64,000 nt of DNA, from assembly GCF_012295575.1 (NCBI RefSeq), contig NZ_CP051180.1, forward strand, positions 868,001-932,000. The letters run 5' to 3'. The DNA comes from Ferrimonas lipolytica (lineage in GTDB: Bacteria > Pseudomonadota > Gammaproteobacteria > Enterobacterales > Shewanellaceae). Below the pieces are notes generated by a model, which did no database searches, was not told where the DNA came from, and worked only from the letters and a program-made list of their open reading frames with translations. This document shows positions 34,925 to 43,215 of this stretch, in pieces (the stretch's first letter is position 1; every line of letters begins with the position of its first letter). The translations under genes and the position numbers were made by a program.

Positions 34925-37369
34925 TTAAGCGGCTTTGTCGTTTTGCTGGGCGATAACAGGGTTGGATTTCAACTCGTCGGAGTCAAAGTCATCAACGTTG
35001 ATGGTCGCCAGACGACCGGCTTCCGCTTCATTAAGAAGCTGTGCTTCTTCAGCGGTGATAGCGCCAAGCTCAAGGCCTTGAGCAGCAATACGGTCGAGGA
35101 ACATAAACGGCAGTTTCTTACCGGCAGCTTTACATACTTTGTCGTACAGTGGCTCGGCTTTAAGGATCAAGCCCAAGGTATGCTCCAGCTTGCCGAGCGC
35201 ATTTCTATCGTGGTTTGCTAACCACTGGCCAGCAATCAGGCGGTCACGAGTGGCACTTGGGGTTTGCAAAATACGCGCAACTTGGTGGTCATTTTTGTCA
35301 GACGGGCGTTTAATTGGGCGTCCGAATGGGAACAGCAGGAACTTCAGTAGGCCACCAAACATTGGGAAGTTTTCTAACAACTCAATCTGTGCGGTTTGCA
35401 GTTTGTACAGTGAATCCTCAACACCCCAACGCAGCAGTGGTAGGTCATCAGCCATACGACCATCGTCGTTATAACGCTTCAACGCGCCAGAGGTCAGGAA
35501 CAGTTGGCTGAGTAAGTCACCTAGACGAGCAGAGGTACGCTCTTTGCGCTTCAAGTCGCCGCCAAGCAGTGCCATTGCGATATCCGATAGTAGCGCTAGG
35601 TTGGCACTGAAACGGTTCATCTGCTGGTAGTAGCGCTTGGTTTCGTCTTGGTATGGGCTGTTGCTCAAACGGCCACCGGTTAGGCCAAGCCATACACTGC
35701 GAACTAAGTTAGTAAATACGAAACCAACGTGGCCCCAAATGGCTTTGTCGAAGTCAGCTAAGCCCTTTTGCTTATCTTCATCAAAGGCCGCTTGCATCTC
35801 GTTTAAGATGTATGGGTGGCATCGGATTGCGCCCTGACCATAGATGATCATGGAACGAGTTAGGATGTTGGCACCCTCTACGGTGATCGCAATTGGCGCA
35901 CCTTGGTAGCCACGACCCAAGTAGTTGTTTGGCCCTAAACAGACCCCTTTACCGCCGTGGATATCCATGGCGTCAATGATGCATTTCTGCATCCGGTCGG
36001 TCAGGTGCATCTTGACGATAGCGGAGATAACCGATGGTTTTTCACCAAGGTTTAAACCGGTTGTTGTTAAGGTGGACACCGCGTCCATTAGGTAAGCGTT
36101 ACCGCCAATCCGCGCTAATGGCTCTTCAATGCCTTCCATCTTACCGATTGGTAGTTTGAACTGACGGCGGATACGAGAGTAGGCTCCGGTTGCGCCAGCA
36201 ACGGTCTTCATGCCACCAGCAGCGCTTGATGGCAGGGTGATACCACGACCAACCGACAAACATTCAACCAGCATGCGCCAGCCTTGGCCTGCCATCTCTT
36301 GGCCACCAATAATGTAATCCAGTGGGACAAACACCTGGTTACCACGGGTCGGGCCGTTTTGGAACATGGTGTTCAACGGGAAGTGGCGGCGGCCAATCTC
36401 AACACCTTGCATATCGGTCGGGATCAACGCACAGGTAATGCCAATCTCTTTCTTGTCGCCAATCAAGCCGTCTGGATCGCGTAGTTTGAAAGCCAAACCA
36501 AGTACGGTAGATACCGGGGCTAGGGTAATGTAGCGCTTGTTCCAAGTTAGCTTCATACCCAGAACTTCTTTACCTTCCCATTCGCCCTTACAGACGATGC
36601 CGTAATCAGGGATAGAGCCGGCATCGGAACCCGCTTCAGGGCTGGTTAGAGCGAAACATGGGATCTCTTGACCAATAGCTAAGCGTGGCAGGTAGTAATT
36701 CTTTTGCTCTTCAGTGCCGTAATGTTGCAGCAATTCACCTGGACCCAATGAGTTAGGCACGCCAACAGTTGAGGAGAGTACTGAGCTGTGACCAGCCAGT
36801 TTCTGCAAAATCTGCGATTGGGCGTATGGGGTAAACTCTAAGCCGCCATACTGCTTCTTGATGATCATGGCAAAGAACTTGTTGTCTTTCAGGTACTGCC
36901 ATACATCTTGAGGCAGATCCGCCAGAGTGTGGGTAACCTCAAAGTCATCCACCATTGCCATCACTTCTTCAACAGGACCGTCGATGAAAGCCTGCTCTTC
37001 AGCCGTTAGGGTCGGCTTAGGGTAGTTGTGTAAGGTTTTCCAGTCTGGTGCACCGGAGAAGAGTTCTGAATCCCACCAGGTTGTACCGGCTTCAATGGCG
37101 TCTTTTTCGGTTTCAGACATTTCCGGCATGATGCCTTGGTAGGCTTTCAACATTGGCTTGGTTAGGTATTGTTTACGCACCGAGTCAACATTCACAGGAA
37201 TGGCGATAATGGCAAAGATTACCCACGGGATGATACCAACATGGCCCAAGGCGGTGCCTGCGGCGAGGAATAGCGCGGCGGCAACAGTAAATTGAGTTAA
37301 CGAACGGCGTTGGTAGATCAACGCGCCCAGCACAATTATGCTGGTTAGGCTCCAAATTAGGGTTATCAC
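34925..37369 (-). CDS. fadE: Acyl-CoA dehydrogenase FadE
   Basis: 814 residues, the large FadE type (E. coli FadE also 814). Two N-terminal transmembrane helices (about 1-18 and 30-60) anchor it to the inner membrane. The dehydrogenase core includes Lys-Lys-Gln-Tyr-Gly-Gly-Leu near residue 170, [10 protein letters not shown] (FAD/substrate), Thr-Trp-Asn-Lys-Arg-Tyr-Ile-Thr, Gly-Gly-Lys-Gly-Val-Cys and Glu-Gly-Ala-Asn-Ile-Leu-Thr-Arg. It catalyses the first oxidation step of fatty-acid beta-oxidation. It is preceded by a FadR-type operator and a second palindrome, and is divergent from yafJ as in related bacteria. Confidence 0.96.
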   Translation of the reverse strand: MITLIWSLTSIIVLGALIYQRRSLTQFTVAAALFLAAGTALGHVGIIPWVIFAIIAIPVNVDSVRKQYLTKPMLKAYQGIMPEMSETEKDAIEAGTTWWDSELFSGAPDWKTLHNYPKPTLTAEEQAFIDGPVEEVMAMVDDFEVTHTLADLPQDVWQYLKDNKFFAMIIKKQYGGLEFTPYAQSQILQKLAGHSSVLSSTVGVPNSLGPGELLQHYGTEEQKNYYLPRLAIGQEIPCFALTSPEAGSDAGSIPDYGIVCKGEWEGKEVLGMKLTWNKRYITLAPVSTVLGLAFKLRDPDGLIGDKKEIGITCALIPTDMQGVEIGRRHFPLNTMFQNGPTRGNQVFVPLDYIIGGQEMAGQGWRMLVECLSVGRGITLPSSAAGGMKTVAGATGAYSRIRRQFKLPIGKMEGIEEPLARIGGNAYLMDAVSTLTTTGLNLGEKPSVISAIVKMHLTDRMQKCIIDAMDIHGGKGVCLGPNNYLGRGYQGAPIAITVEGANILTRSMIIYGQGAIRCHPYILNEMQAAFDEDKQKGLADFDKAIWGHVGFVFTNLVRSVWLGLTGGRLSNSPYQDETKRYYQQMNRFSANLALLSDIAMALLGGDLKRKERTSARLGDLLSQLFLTSGALKRYNDDGRMADDLPLLRWGVEDSLYKLQTAQIELLENFPMFGGLLKFLLFPFGRPIKRPSDKNDHQVARILQTPSATRDRLIAGQWLANHDRNALGKLEHTLGLILKAEPLYDKVCKAAGKKLPFMFLDRIAAQGLELGAITAEEAQLLNEAEAGRLATINVDDFDSDELKSNPVIAQQNDKAA

Positions 37370-37442
37370 GGTGTTACTCCTTATCTTGGCGTCAAATCAC
37401 ATGGGTAATGTAATTTCGTGTGATGAGTCACAGTTTATGTGG

Positions 37443-37453
37443 TGGTCTGACCT
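37443..37453. promoter_or_regulatory. FadR-type operator upstream of fadE
   Basis: TGGTCTGACCT matches the FadR core TGGTCNGACC, about 75-85 bp upstream of the fadE start. The same core, inverted, is found upstream of fadL. Confidence 0.7.
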
Positions 37454-37472
37454 CTGTCACGAAAAAATTAAA

Positions 37473-37482
37473 CAAACGTTTG
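37473..37482. promoter_or_regulatory. Palindrome CAAACGTTTG near fadE/yafJ
   Basis: Perfect 10-bp palindrome about 105 bp upstream of fadE and 107 bp upstream of yafJ. It resembles the CAAAC/GTTTG half-sites reported for PsrA-type regulators of fatty-acid genes, but without the usual spacer, so the assignment is tentative. Confidence 0.35.
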
Positions 37483-37588
37483 AGGATTGTTATGAAAATG
37501 AGAGCGGAGTTCGCTTGGGACGGGGCTCGCAAGGGGTTATGCTACCTTGTGTTAAATATGCAATTTGTTGAGTAAAGGCGTTTGATTA

Positions 37589-38368
37589 ATGTGTGAACTG
37601 CTGGCAATGAGTGCCAATGTGCCAACCGATATCGTGTTTAGTTTTACAGGGTTAGTCGAACGTGGTGGTAAGACTGGGCCACACCGAGATGGCTGGGGTA
37701 TTACCTTTTATGACGGACCAGGGAGTCGCACCTTTAAAGACAGCGATCCCAGTTGTCGCAGCGAAGTCGCGAGCATGCTTAAAAGCTATCCGATTAAATC
37801 GAAAACGGTGATTAGCCATATTCGTCAAGCCAACCGAGGCAAAGTCAGTCTAGAGAATACCCACCCCTTTGGCCGAGAGCTGTGGGGGCGTAACTGGGCC
37901 TTTGCCCACAATGGGCAGCTTTCCGGTTATAAGGAGGTGTTGAAGTGTGAGCGCTTCATGCCGGTCGGCAGTACCGACAGCGAGCTGGCGTTTTGTTATC
38001 TGATGGATCGCTTAGCGGCAAACTATGCCGATAAAAAGCCCAGCAGAGAGCAAGCGTTCCGCTTTATGGCCAAAGAGGGTAAAAAACTACAGCAGTATGG
38101 GGTGTTCAACATGTTGCTGTCGGATGGCCCATACCTGCTAGCACTGTGCGGCAATAATCTTAATTGGATTACCCGTAAGGCGCCGTTTGGAGAGGCTAAG
38201 TTGATCGATACCGAAATGGTGATCGACTTTAAACAAGAAACCACACCTAACGATGTGGTTACTGTGATTGCTACACGGCCATTAACCAGTAATGAATCTT
38301 GGACCAAGATGGCAGCGGGAGAGTGGATTCTGTTTCGCAATGGCGTCAAGATCGCCAGCGGTAAATAG
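37589..38368 (+). CDS. yafJ: Class II glutamine amidotransferase YafJ
   Basis: 259 residues. Cys2 directly after the initiator Met is the N-terminal nucleophile (Met-Cys-Glu-Leu-Leu). Further Ntn glutaminase motifs: His-Arg-Asp-Gly-Trp-Gly, Ser-His-Ile-Arg-Gln-Ala, Ala-His-Asn-Gly-Gln-Leu and Gly-Ser-Thr-Asp-Ser-Glu. Length and order agree with E. coli YafJ (255). It releases ammonia from glutamine, but the partner or acceptor substrate is unknown. Divergent from fadE, an arrangement shared with E. coli relatives. Confidence 0.93.
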   Translation: MCELLAMSANVPTDIVFSFTGLVERGGKTGPHRDGWGITFYDGPGSRTFKDSDPSCRSEVASMLKSYPIKSKTVISHIRQANRGKVSLENTHPFGRELWGRNWAFAHNGQLSGYKEVLKCERFMPVGSTDSELAFCYLMDRLAANYADKKPSREQAFRFMAKEGKKLQQYGVFNMLLSDGPYLLALCGNNLNWITRKAPFGEAKLIDTEMVIDFKQETTPNDVVTVIATRPLTSNESWTKMAAGEWILFRNGVKIASGK

Positions 38369-38381
38369 TACTCGTGTGAGG

Positions 38382-38402
38382 GAGTGAGCTTCGGCTCACT
38401 CT
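38382..38402. terminator. Hairpin between convergent yafJ and the DUF3108 gene
   Basis: GAGTGAGC-TTC-GGCTCACTC stem overlapping the 3' end of the minus-strand gene. T-runs are short, so it may be a weak bidirectional terminator. Confidence 0.6.
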
Positions 38403-39094
38403 TGGCCGAACGTTACTTTCTGCAGCTCCATACCCGCTTTTAACTCCCCATCCTCATAGTGCTGTATCTGTGCAATCACGTAGTTATGATCTTTAGCGAG
38501 CCAAGCAAAAGTCTGTTTAGGGCTGTCAGCTTTGCGGATCCGCGCAACCTTAACGGTATTAAGGGTACCAAATGGGGTTGTTAGCTGTTCTTCACCAACG
38601 ACGTGATAGATGATATTACGCTGCTTGGTTTTTTGAATGTAGTGGTAATTCATCTGCGTTTTGCCCGCTGCAACATCGAGCCGTAATTGCATTAGGTACA
38701 GAATGTTATCGTAGATAGGCAATTTATAGGGGAAGTCAGCGGCACGATCTTTATAGCGGGCATGGATCTGGCCGGTAACTGAATCGAATTCCACTTCGGC
38801 ACTAAAATCGGGGCCGGAGCCAGAACGCTCCATGAGATAGCGTTTGGGAATAAGGGTATCGCCATTAACATCGAAAAGGCTTTGTTCGCTGCGGATATCA
38901 CTGAGCAAAAGCCAGCCCACATCGCTGACGTACCCCATCTGAAATTGATTAGTCGCGGTTTTTTGTAATGTAATTTTACCGCCACCAAGGCTGCTGTCGC
39001 CGTGGGTTACATCGTAATTTGCCTCAAATGGCGTTAATGGTGCCGCCATTAGCTTGCAGCAAAATAGTAGACTTAATGCAGCGATAAGACGCAT
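38396..39094 (-). CDS. DUF3108 periplasmic protein
   Basis: 232 residues with a Sec signal peptide (to about residue 17, ending Lys-Leu-Met-Ala-Ala). The body is beta-rich: Phe-Glu-Ala-Asn-Tyr-Asp-Val near residue 24, Gly-Gly-Gly-Lys-Ile-Thr-Leu, Tyr-Leu-Met-Glu-Arg-Ser-Gly-Ser-Gly-Pro, Asp-Asn-Ile-Leu-Tyr-Leu-Met-Gln-Leu-Arg and Phe-Gly-Thr-Leu-Asn-Thr-Val-Lys-Val. These are typical of DUF3108, a periplasmic family of unknown function. Lies 10 bp downstream of the alkyltransferase-like gene on the same strand, so the two are probably cotranscribed. Confidence 0.86.
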   Translation of the reverse strand: MRLIAALSLLFCCKLMAAPLTPFEANYDVTHGDSSLGGGKITLQKTATNQFQMGYVSDVGWLLLSDIRSEQSLFDVNGDTLIPKRYLMERSGSGPDFSAEVEFDSVTGQIHARYKDRAADFPYKLPIYDNILYLMQLRLDVAAGKTQMNYHYIQKTKQRNIIYHVVGEEQLTTPFGTLNTVKVARIRKADSPKQTFAWLAKDHNYVIAQIQHYEDGELKAGMELQKVTFGQE

Positions 39095-39104
39095 GTGCTT
39101 TCCT

Positions 39105-39443
39105 TTAGTGTTGCAGTGTCCACAGCAACTCAGCTAAATCTGGTTGCCAACGGAAACGTTTCATATCGACCCGACCGTTGATTACTTCGACCCCTTCGTT
39201 GCGCAGTAATTCCATCTGTTTGCGATAGTTATCGCTTTCCTTAGCAATGCTTATCTGGCCAGATGTAGCAAGAACGCGGTGCCACGGTAATGCCATTTCA
39301 GTTGGCGCTATTTTCAGTGCGCGTGCCGCGAGGCGGTGGCGCCGTGGTAAACCTGCTAGATCAGCGAGTTGACCATAACTGACGACTTTTCCTGTCGGTA
39401 CAAGCTGAAGTGTCGACCATATTTTCTTGATGGCTATATTCAT
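39105..39443 (-). CDS. Alkyltransferase-like protein (ATL)
   Basis: 112 residues, the MGMT DNA-binding domain only: Val-Pro-Thr-Gly-Lys-Val-Val-Ser-Tyr-Gly-Gln-Leu-Ala near residue 17 and Leu-Pro-Trp-His-Arg-Val-Leu near 52. The catalytic Pro-Cys-His-Arg of true O6-methylguanine methyltransferases is Pro-Trp-His-Arg here, the mark of ATL proteins, which bind O6-alkylguanine and hand it to nucleotide excision repair. E. coli YbaZ is the closest known relative. Cotranscribed with a DUF3108 gene. Confidence 0.9.
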   Translation of the reverse strand: MNIAIKKIWSTLQLVPTGKVVSYGQLADLAGLPRRHRLAARALKIAPTEMALPWHRVLATSGQISIAKESDNYRKQMELLRNEGVEVINGRVDMKRFRWQPDLAELLWTLQH

Positions 39444-40058
39444 TTTGTAAGATTTTATGCTTTCTTAGCAATAGCTTACCAGTCTTTTAGAGTGAACACG
39501 ATGGTTGCTGCTGAGCGTTCGCCAATTGAATTACAATGTAATCGCGCCAGTTGATTGGATTGTACTGATGCCAGTGAATTTTGTTCAAGCGTACGCCAGC
39601 TAAGGTTGATGGCGCTTGGGCGGGATGCGTAGTTCAAGTGGTAAGAGCAGTAAACAACTGTAACCCTTTTTTACCTTTACTTCAGAGGTCAGACCACGTT
39701 AATAACTTTAAAAACAATTATTTAGGTTTTTAGTGGGGGCAAGTTTAAGGCGTGCAGTTTGATCTGCTACGGCAGTTGGTGCCATTAAGAGTACGCGTGT
39801 ACCCATTTGTTTTAAGATAAACTTTTGTAATTTAAGGGTTTATTTTCAATTTTGACGAAATGTGAATTTATTTAGAGTACATTGGAAATGATGCCGTTGT
39901 GCTTACTTCGCTATATGCAGCACTGGTTTGAAGTATTATCCTGCTGGGTTGCTTCGAATTGAAGTTTTGTATCGTTTTGGTTTGAGTAATTGCACTATTT
40001 TTCTTTGTCCCTATTATGCGCGCTAATTACATACGCAGTAACGGATATTAGATTAAGT
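39444..40058. other. Regulatory spacer upstream of fadL, about 615 bp
   Basis: No gene seen. It contains a FadR-type core at 39686-39696, an AT-rich segment around 39700-39890 suited to a promoter, and the long 5' region of fadL. No repeat copy. Confidence 0.6.
39686..39696. promoter_or_regulatory. FadR-type operator upstream of fadL
   Basis: AGGTCAGACCA, the exact inverse of the fadE site TGGTCTGACCT, about 360-370 bp upstream of the fadL start. Flanking bases AG and CG are also shared by the two sites. Confidence 0.65.
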
Positions 40059-41333
40059 ATGAAAGTTCGTGTTATCGCCGCCCTAGTTATGGGCGCACTG
40101 GGCGCACAAGCCCACGCCGCTGGTTTTCAATTGGCAGAATCTTCAGCAACTGGCCTTGGTCGTGCTTTTGCTGGTGAAGCAGCAATTGCGGATAACGCCT
40201 CTTCTCAAGCACGCAACAGCGCATTGTTGATGGAGCTTGAAGGTCAGCAGATATCTTTTGGTTTTATCTATGTTGATCCTAACTTAGATATGGAAGGAAC
40301 CACTGGCTTAACCATGGGTGATGCACGTATCCCTACCGCCGATGCAGATGCTGATGATTTTGCTCCATCTGCTTTGATCCCGAACTTTTACTACAGCAAC
40401 CGCCTAAACGATAAGTGGGCTGTTGGCATTTCGTTAAACTCTGCCCATGGTATGGCTACTGAGCTTCCAGCGGACCACGCTGCTGCTATTTTTGGTTCTG
40501 ATACCTCTATCACCACCGTTGAGTTGGCTCCAGCAGTGGCTTACCAGCTGACTGATACGGTTGCCATTGGTGCAGCACTTCGCGTGGTTTACGGTGAAGG
40601 TGAAGTTAGCGCAACCGTTCCTGGTTGGGCTGCACAAACCTTAGGCTTGGAAGCGGGTCAAAAGATCAAGTCGGTTGAAGGTGACGGCGTTGATTACGGT
40701 TACCAGTTGGGTGCTACATGGGCCCCAACAGCCAATAATCGCATTGGTTTGAGCTTCCGCTCTGAAGTCGAGCTGACCCTAGAGGGTGAAGCTGAAGGCG
40801 CTGGTTTCGGTTTGGCTCCAGGCCAGAAAAAAGATGGCGAGCTAGTGTTGCCGTTACCTGCCACCGCCGAGTTGGCTGGCTTGCATCAGTTAACCGATAA
40901 GTTTGCGATGCACGCCTCGATAAACTGGACCGATTGGAGTGCGTTTGAATCACTGGAAGTTGATTTCGATGACTACTCTGATCACCTTAAAGATGAGAAC
41001 TTCAAAGACAACTGGCGTTATGCCGTAGGTGCAACCTATCAAGTTGATGACAAGATGATCCTGCGTGCTGGTGTTGCTCTTGATAAAGGCGCGGTTTCTG
41101 ATGGCAACCGTACTCTAAGCATCCCAGATTCCGATCGTTTGTGGTTCTCTTTTGGTAGCGGTTACGTTCTAAGTGAGTCTTTGACGCTTGATCTGGCCTT
41201 CACCTACATCAAAGCAGATGACGCCAGTATCGATGAAACGGTTGCTCTTACTGAGAACGTTGGTGTTAATTACCAAGGTGAGCTGGGCGGTGACGTTTGG
41301 TTGGCTGGTGCGCAGCTAAGCTACCGCTTCTAA
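40059..41333 (+). CDS. fadL: Long-chain fatty acid outer-membrane transporter FadL
   Basis: 424 residues from ATG 40059, with a signal peptide ending Ala-His-Ala-Ala at about residue 21. The mature N-terminus Gly-Phe-Gln-Leu-Ala-Glu-Ser-Ser-Ala-Thr-Gly-Leu-Gly-Arg-Ala-Phe-Ala-Gly-Glu-Ala is the FadL/OmpP1 hatch signature, followed by an Asn-Pro-like segment in diverged form (Asn-Ser-Ala-Leu). The rest is a beta-barrel with alternating hydrophobic strands ending in Tyr-Arg-Phe. It imports long-chain fatty acids, which fits the nearby fadE and the shared FadR operators. Confidence 0.95.
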   Translation: MKVRVIAALVMGALGAQAHAAGFQLAESSATGLGRAFAGEAAIADNASSQARNSALLMELEGQQISFGFIYVDPNLDMEGTTGLTMGDARIPTADADADDFAPSALIPNFYYSNRLNDKWAVGISLNSAHGMATELPADHAAAIFGSDTSITTVELAPAVAYQLTDTVAIGAALRVVYGEGEVSATVPGWAAQTLGLEAGQKIKSVEGDGVDYGYQLGATWAPTANNRIGLSFRSEVELTLEGEAEGAGFGLAPGQKKDGELVLPLPATAELAGLHQLTDKFAMHASINWTDWSAFESLEVDFDDYSDHLKDENFKDNWRYAVGATYQVDDKMILRAGVALDKGAVSDGNRTLSIPDSDRLWFSFGSGYVLSESLTLDLAFTYIKADDASIDETVALTENVGVNYQGELGGDVWLAGAQLSYRF

Positions 41334-41353
41334 GTCTTAAGCAAGAGATAATA

Positions 41354-41389
41354 AGCCCCTGCAGCCTTTGGTTGCAGGGGCTTTTTGTT
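41354..41389 (+). terminator. Intrinsic terminator of fadL
   Basis: AGCCCCTGCA / TGCAGGGGCT stem, 9-nt loop, then TTTTTGTT. The tandem repeat array begins at the end of this T-tract. Confidence 0.95.
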
Positions 41390-42299
41390 GGCGGTGTCAC
41401 AGTTAAGTGTTGAGGTGTATATCAAGACCGATTGCGGTGCTTTAGGGGAGGATGTTGCGGTGGCGACGGCACATTTTTGTATGCATTAGGGGGTTATGTC
41501 GCGGTGGCGACGGCACCCAAAGGGGAGCTTCGCCCCCTTTGGAATCCCCCTTGCCTTAGGTCGCAGTCCAAAACGCTTCGCTGAACTGCTCCAATGCGGC
41601 AGAAGATCAACGGCGGTAGTGCTTTACCCTTGTATCAAAACTAGCCTAAGCGGTGCTTTAACAGCATTAGCAAAAACAACACTTAGCTGGTACATAGCCA
41701 AATAAAAGGTTGTTGCGTAGTTAGCTGTTGAGGTTTATTTCAAGCCTTCGGCTTCACCGATTGCGGTGCTTTTAGGTGAGGATGTCGCGGTGGCGACGGC
41801 ACATTCTTGTGTGCATGAGGGGGCGAGCTTCGCCCCCTTTGGAATCCCCCTTGCCTTAGGTCGCAGTCCAAAACGCTTCGCTGAACTGCTCCAATGCGGC
41901 AGCAGATCAACGGCGGTAGTGCTTTCCCCTTGTATCAAAACTAGCCTAAGCGGTGCTTTAACAGCATTAGCAAAAACAACACTTAGCTGGTACATAGCCA
42001 AATAAAAGGTTGTTGCGTAGTTAGCTGTTGAGGTTTATTTCAAGCCTTCGGCTTCACCGATTGCGGTGCTTTTAGGTGAGGATGTCGCGGTGGCGACGGC
42101 ACATTCTTGTGTGCATGAGGGGGCGAGCTTCGCCCCCTTTGGAATCCCCCTTGCCTTAGGTCGCAGTCCAAAACGCTTCGCTGAACTGCTCCAATGCGGC
42201 AGAAGATCAACGGCGGTAGTGCTTTCCCCTTGTATCAAAACTCACCTAGCCGGTGCGTTAACTGTATTAGAAAGAACAATACTTAGTTGGTACGCAGCC
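41390..42299 (-). repeat. Tandem array of three MITE-like repeats (copies 4a-4c)
   Basis: Three units in the orientation opposite to copies 1-3: 41390-41699, 41708-41999 and 42008-42299. Units two and three repeat with an exact 300-bp period, and each junction holds the same 8-bp spacer AAATAAAA (41700-41707, 42000-42007). The whole array is flanked by an exact 8-bp duplication TTTTTGTT (41382-41389 and 42300-42307). Unit 4a carries an extra internal partial duplication of the GTCGCGGTGGCGACGGCAC segment. No transposase gene is inside. Confidence 0.95.
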
Positions 42300-42495
42300 T
42301 TTTTGTTGACCTACGTTATTGTAGATTGCGCTGATATACGAAGTTGTGCCGATACCCCATAGCGACAATCAGTAATGACACAGTTATTGCGTGTGGTTCA
42401 CGCCAACCACCACCCTCAAGCTGAGATCTCAATAGTGCAGGGATCGATTCATGGGAAGCAACGATCGTTTTTGATCATCATCCTAATAAGGTGTA

Positions 42496-42511
42496 CTGTA
42501 TAAATATACAG
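42496..42511. promoter_or_regulatory. LexA (SOS) box of imuA-imuB-dnaE2
   Basis: CTGTATAAATATACAG matches CTGT-N8-ACAG perfectly, 29 bp upstream of the imuA start. A TATAAA -10-like segment lies inside the box, so LexA would block polymerase. Confidence 0.93.
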
Positions 42512-42540
42512 TGCATGGTGTTAAGTATTAGGTTTTAGTT

Positions 42541-43215
42541 ATGGCGGCACGAGTTTCAACACTTTTTAATCGCAACGACATTTGGCTTGGCAAGCAATGG
42601 CAGCAGCAGGAGCAAGGGATCAGTAGTGGCTACGCGGCCTTGGATAAGCAGCTTGCTGGTGGCGGCTGGCCGCAGGTTGGCTTAGTGGAGTTGCTTGGCG
42701 ATAGTGTGGGGATCGGCGCGCTATTGCAGCCATTGCTAAAACAGAAGCAACAGCAAGATCGATGGCAGATGTGTATTGCTCCTCCGGCTCAGCCTCATGC
42801 GCCAGCATGGGCGGCGGCAGGCGTTGAACTAACACGGATGGTTTGGATCGATAGCCCATGCCGTAAAGAGCAGTTATGGACGCTAGAGCACAGCCTTAAC
42901 TCCGGTTGCTGCAGCCTGATTCTCGCTTGGCTGGATGAGTTGAGCCCTACGGAAGCACGGCGACTGCAACTGGCGGCGAAGAAAGGCCAATGCTTGTTGC
43001 TACTGCATCTACCGGAAGCGGTGGTGGCTCAACCTCATGCAGTGGCGTTGCGCTTATTGGTTCAACCGAATCGATACGGTTGCGACGTGCGTATCATCAA
43101 ACAACGAGGTGGTTGGCCGCAGTCAGATTTAGCACTGGGGTTACCGCACCGGCCGAAACCGTTGCCGCCGCAATCAAGCCCAATGAGTGCGGCAGTTACT
43201 CATGGGCCTTGGTGA
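42541..43215 (+). CDS. imuA: Translesion mutagenesis factor ImuA
   Basis: 224 residues, RecA/SulA-like fold of the ImuA family. Seen: Trp-Leu-Gly-Lys-Gln near residue 15, Gly-Tyr-Ala-Ala-Leu-Asp-Lys-Gln-Leu-Ala-Gly-Gly-Gly-Trp-Pro near residue 30-45, and Leu-Val-Glu-Leu-Leu-Gly-Asp following it. No complete Walker A is present, as usual for this group. With ImuB and DnaE2 it forms the SOS-induced mutasome found in bacteria lacking polymerase V. The stop codon overlaps the imuB start (TGATG). Confidence 0.92.
   Translation: MAARVSTLFNRNDIWLGKQWQQQEQGISSGYAALDKQLAGGGWPQVGLVELLGDSVGIGALLQPLLKQKQQQDRWQMCIAPPAQPHAPAWAAAGVELTRMVWIDSPCRKEQLWTLEHSLNSGCCSLILAWLDELSPTEARRLQLAAKKGQCLLLLHLPEAVVAQPHAVALRLLVQPNRYGCDVRIIKQRGGWPQSDLALGLPHRPKPLPPQSSPMSAAVTHGPW

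Noticed and set aside
37410-37431. TGTGATGAGTCACA near fadE as a CRP site
   Set aside because: Spacing between half-sites is 4 bp, too short for CRP. The FadR-type core next to it explains the region better.
42990-43214. N-terminal extension of ImuB reaching into imuA
   Set aside because: The ATG overlapping the imuA stop gives the usual ImuB N-terminus; the extension is a shadow of imuA in another frame.
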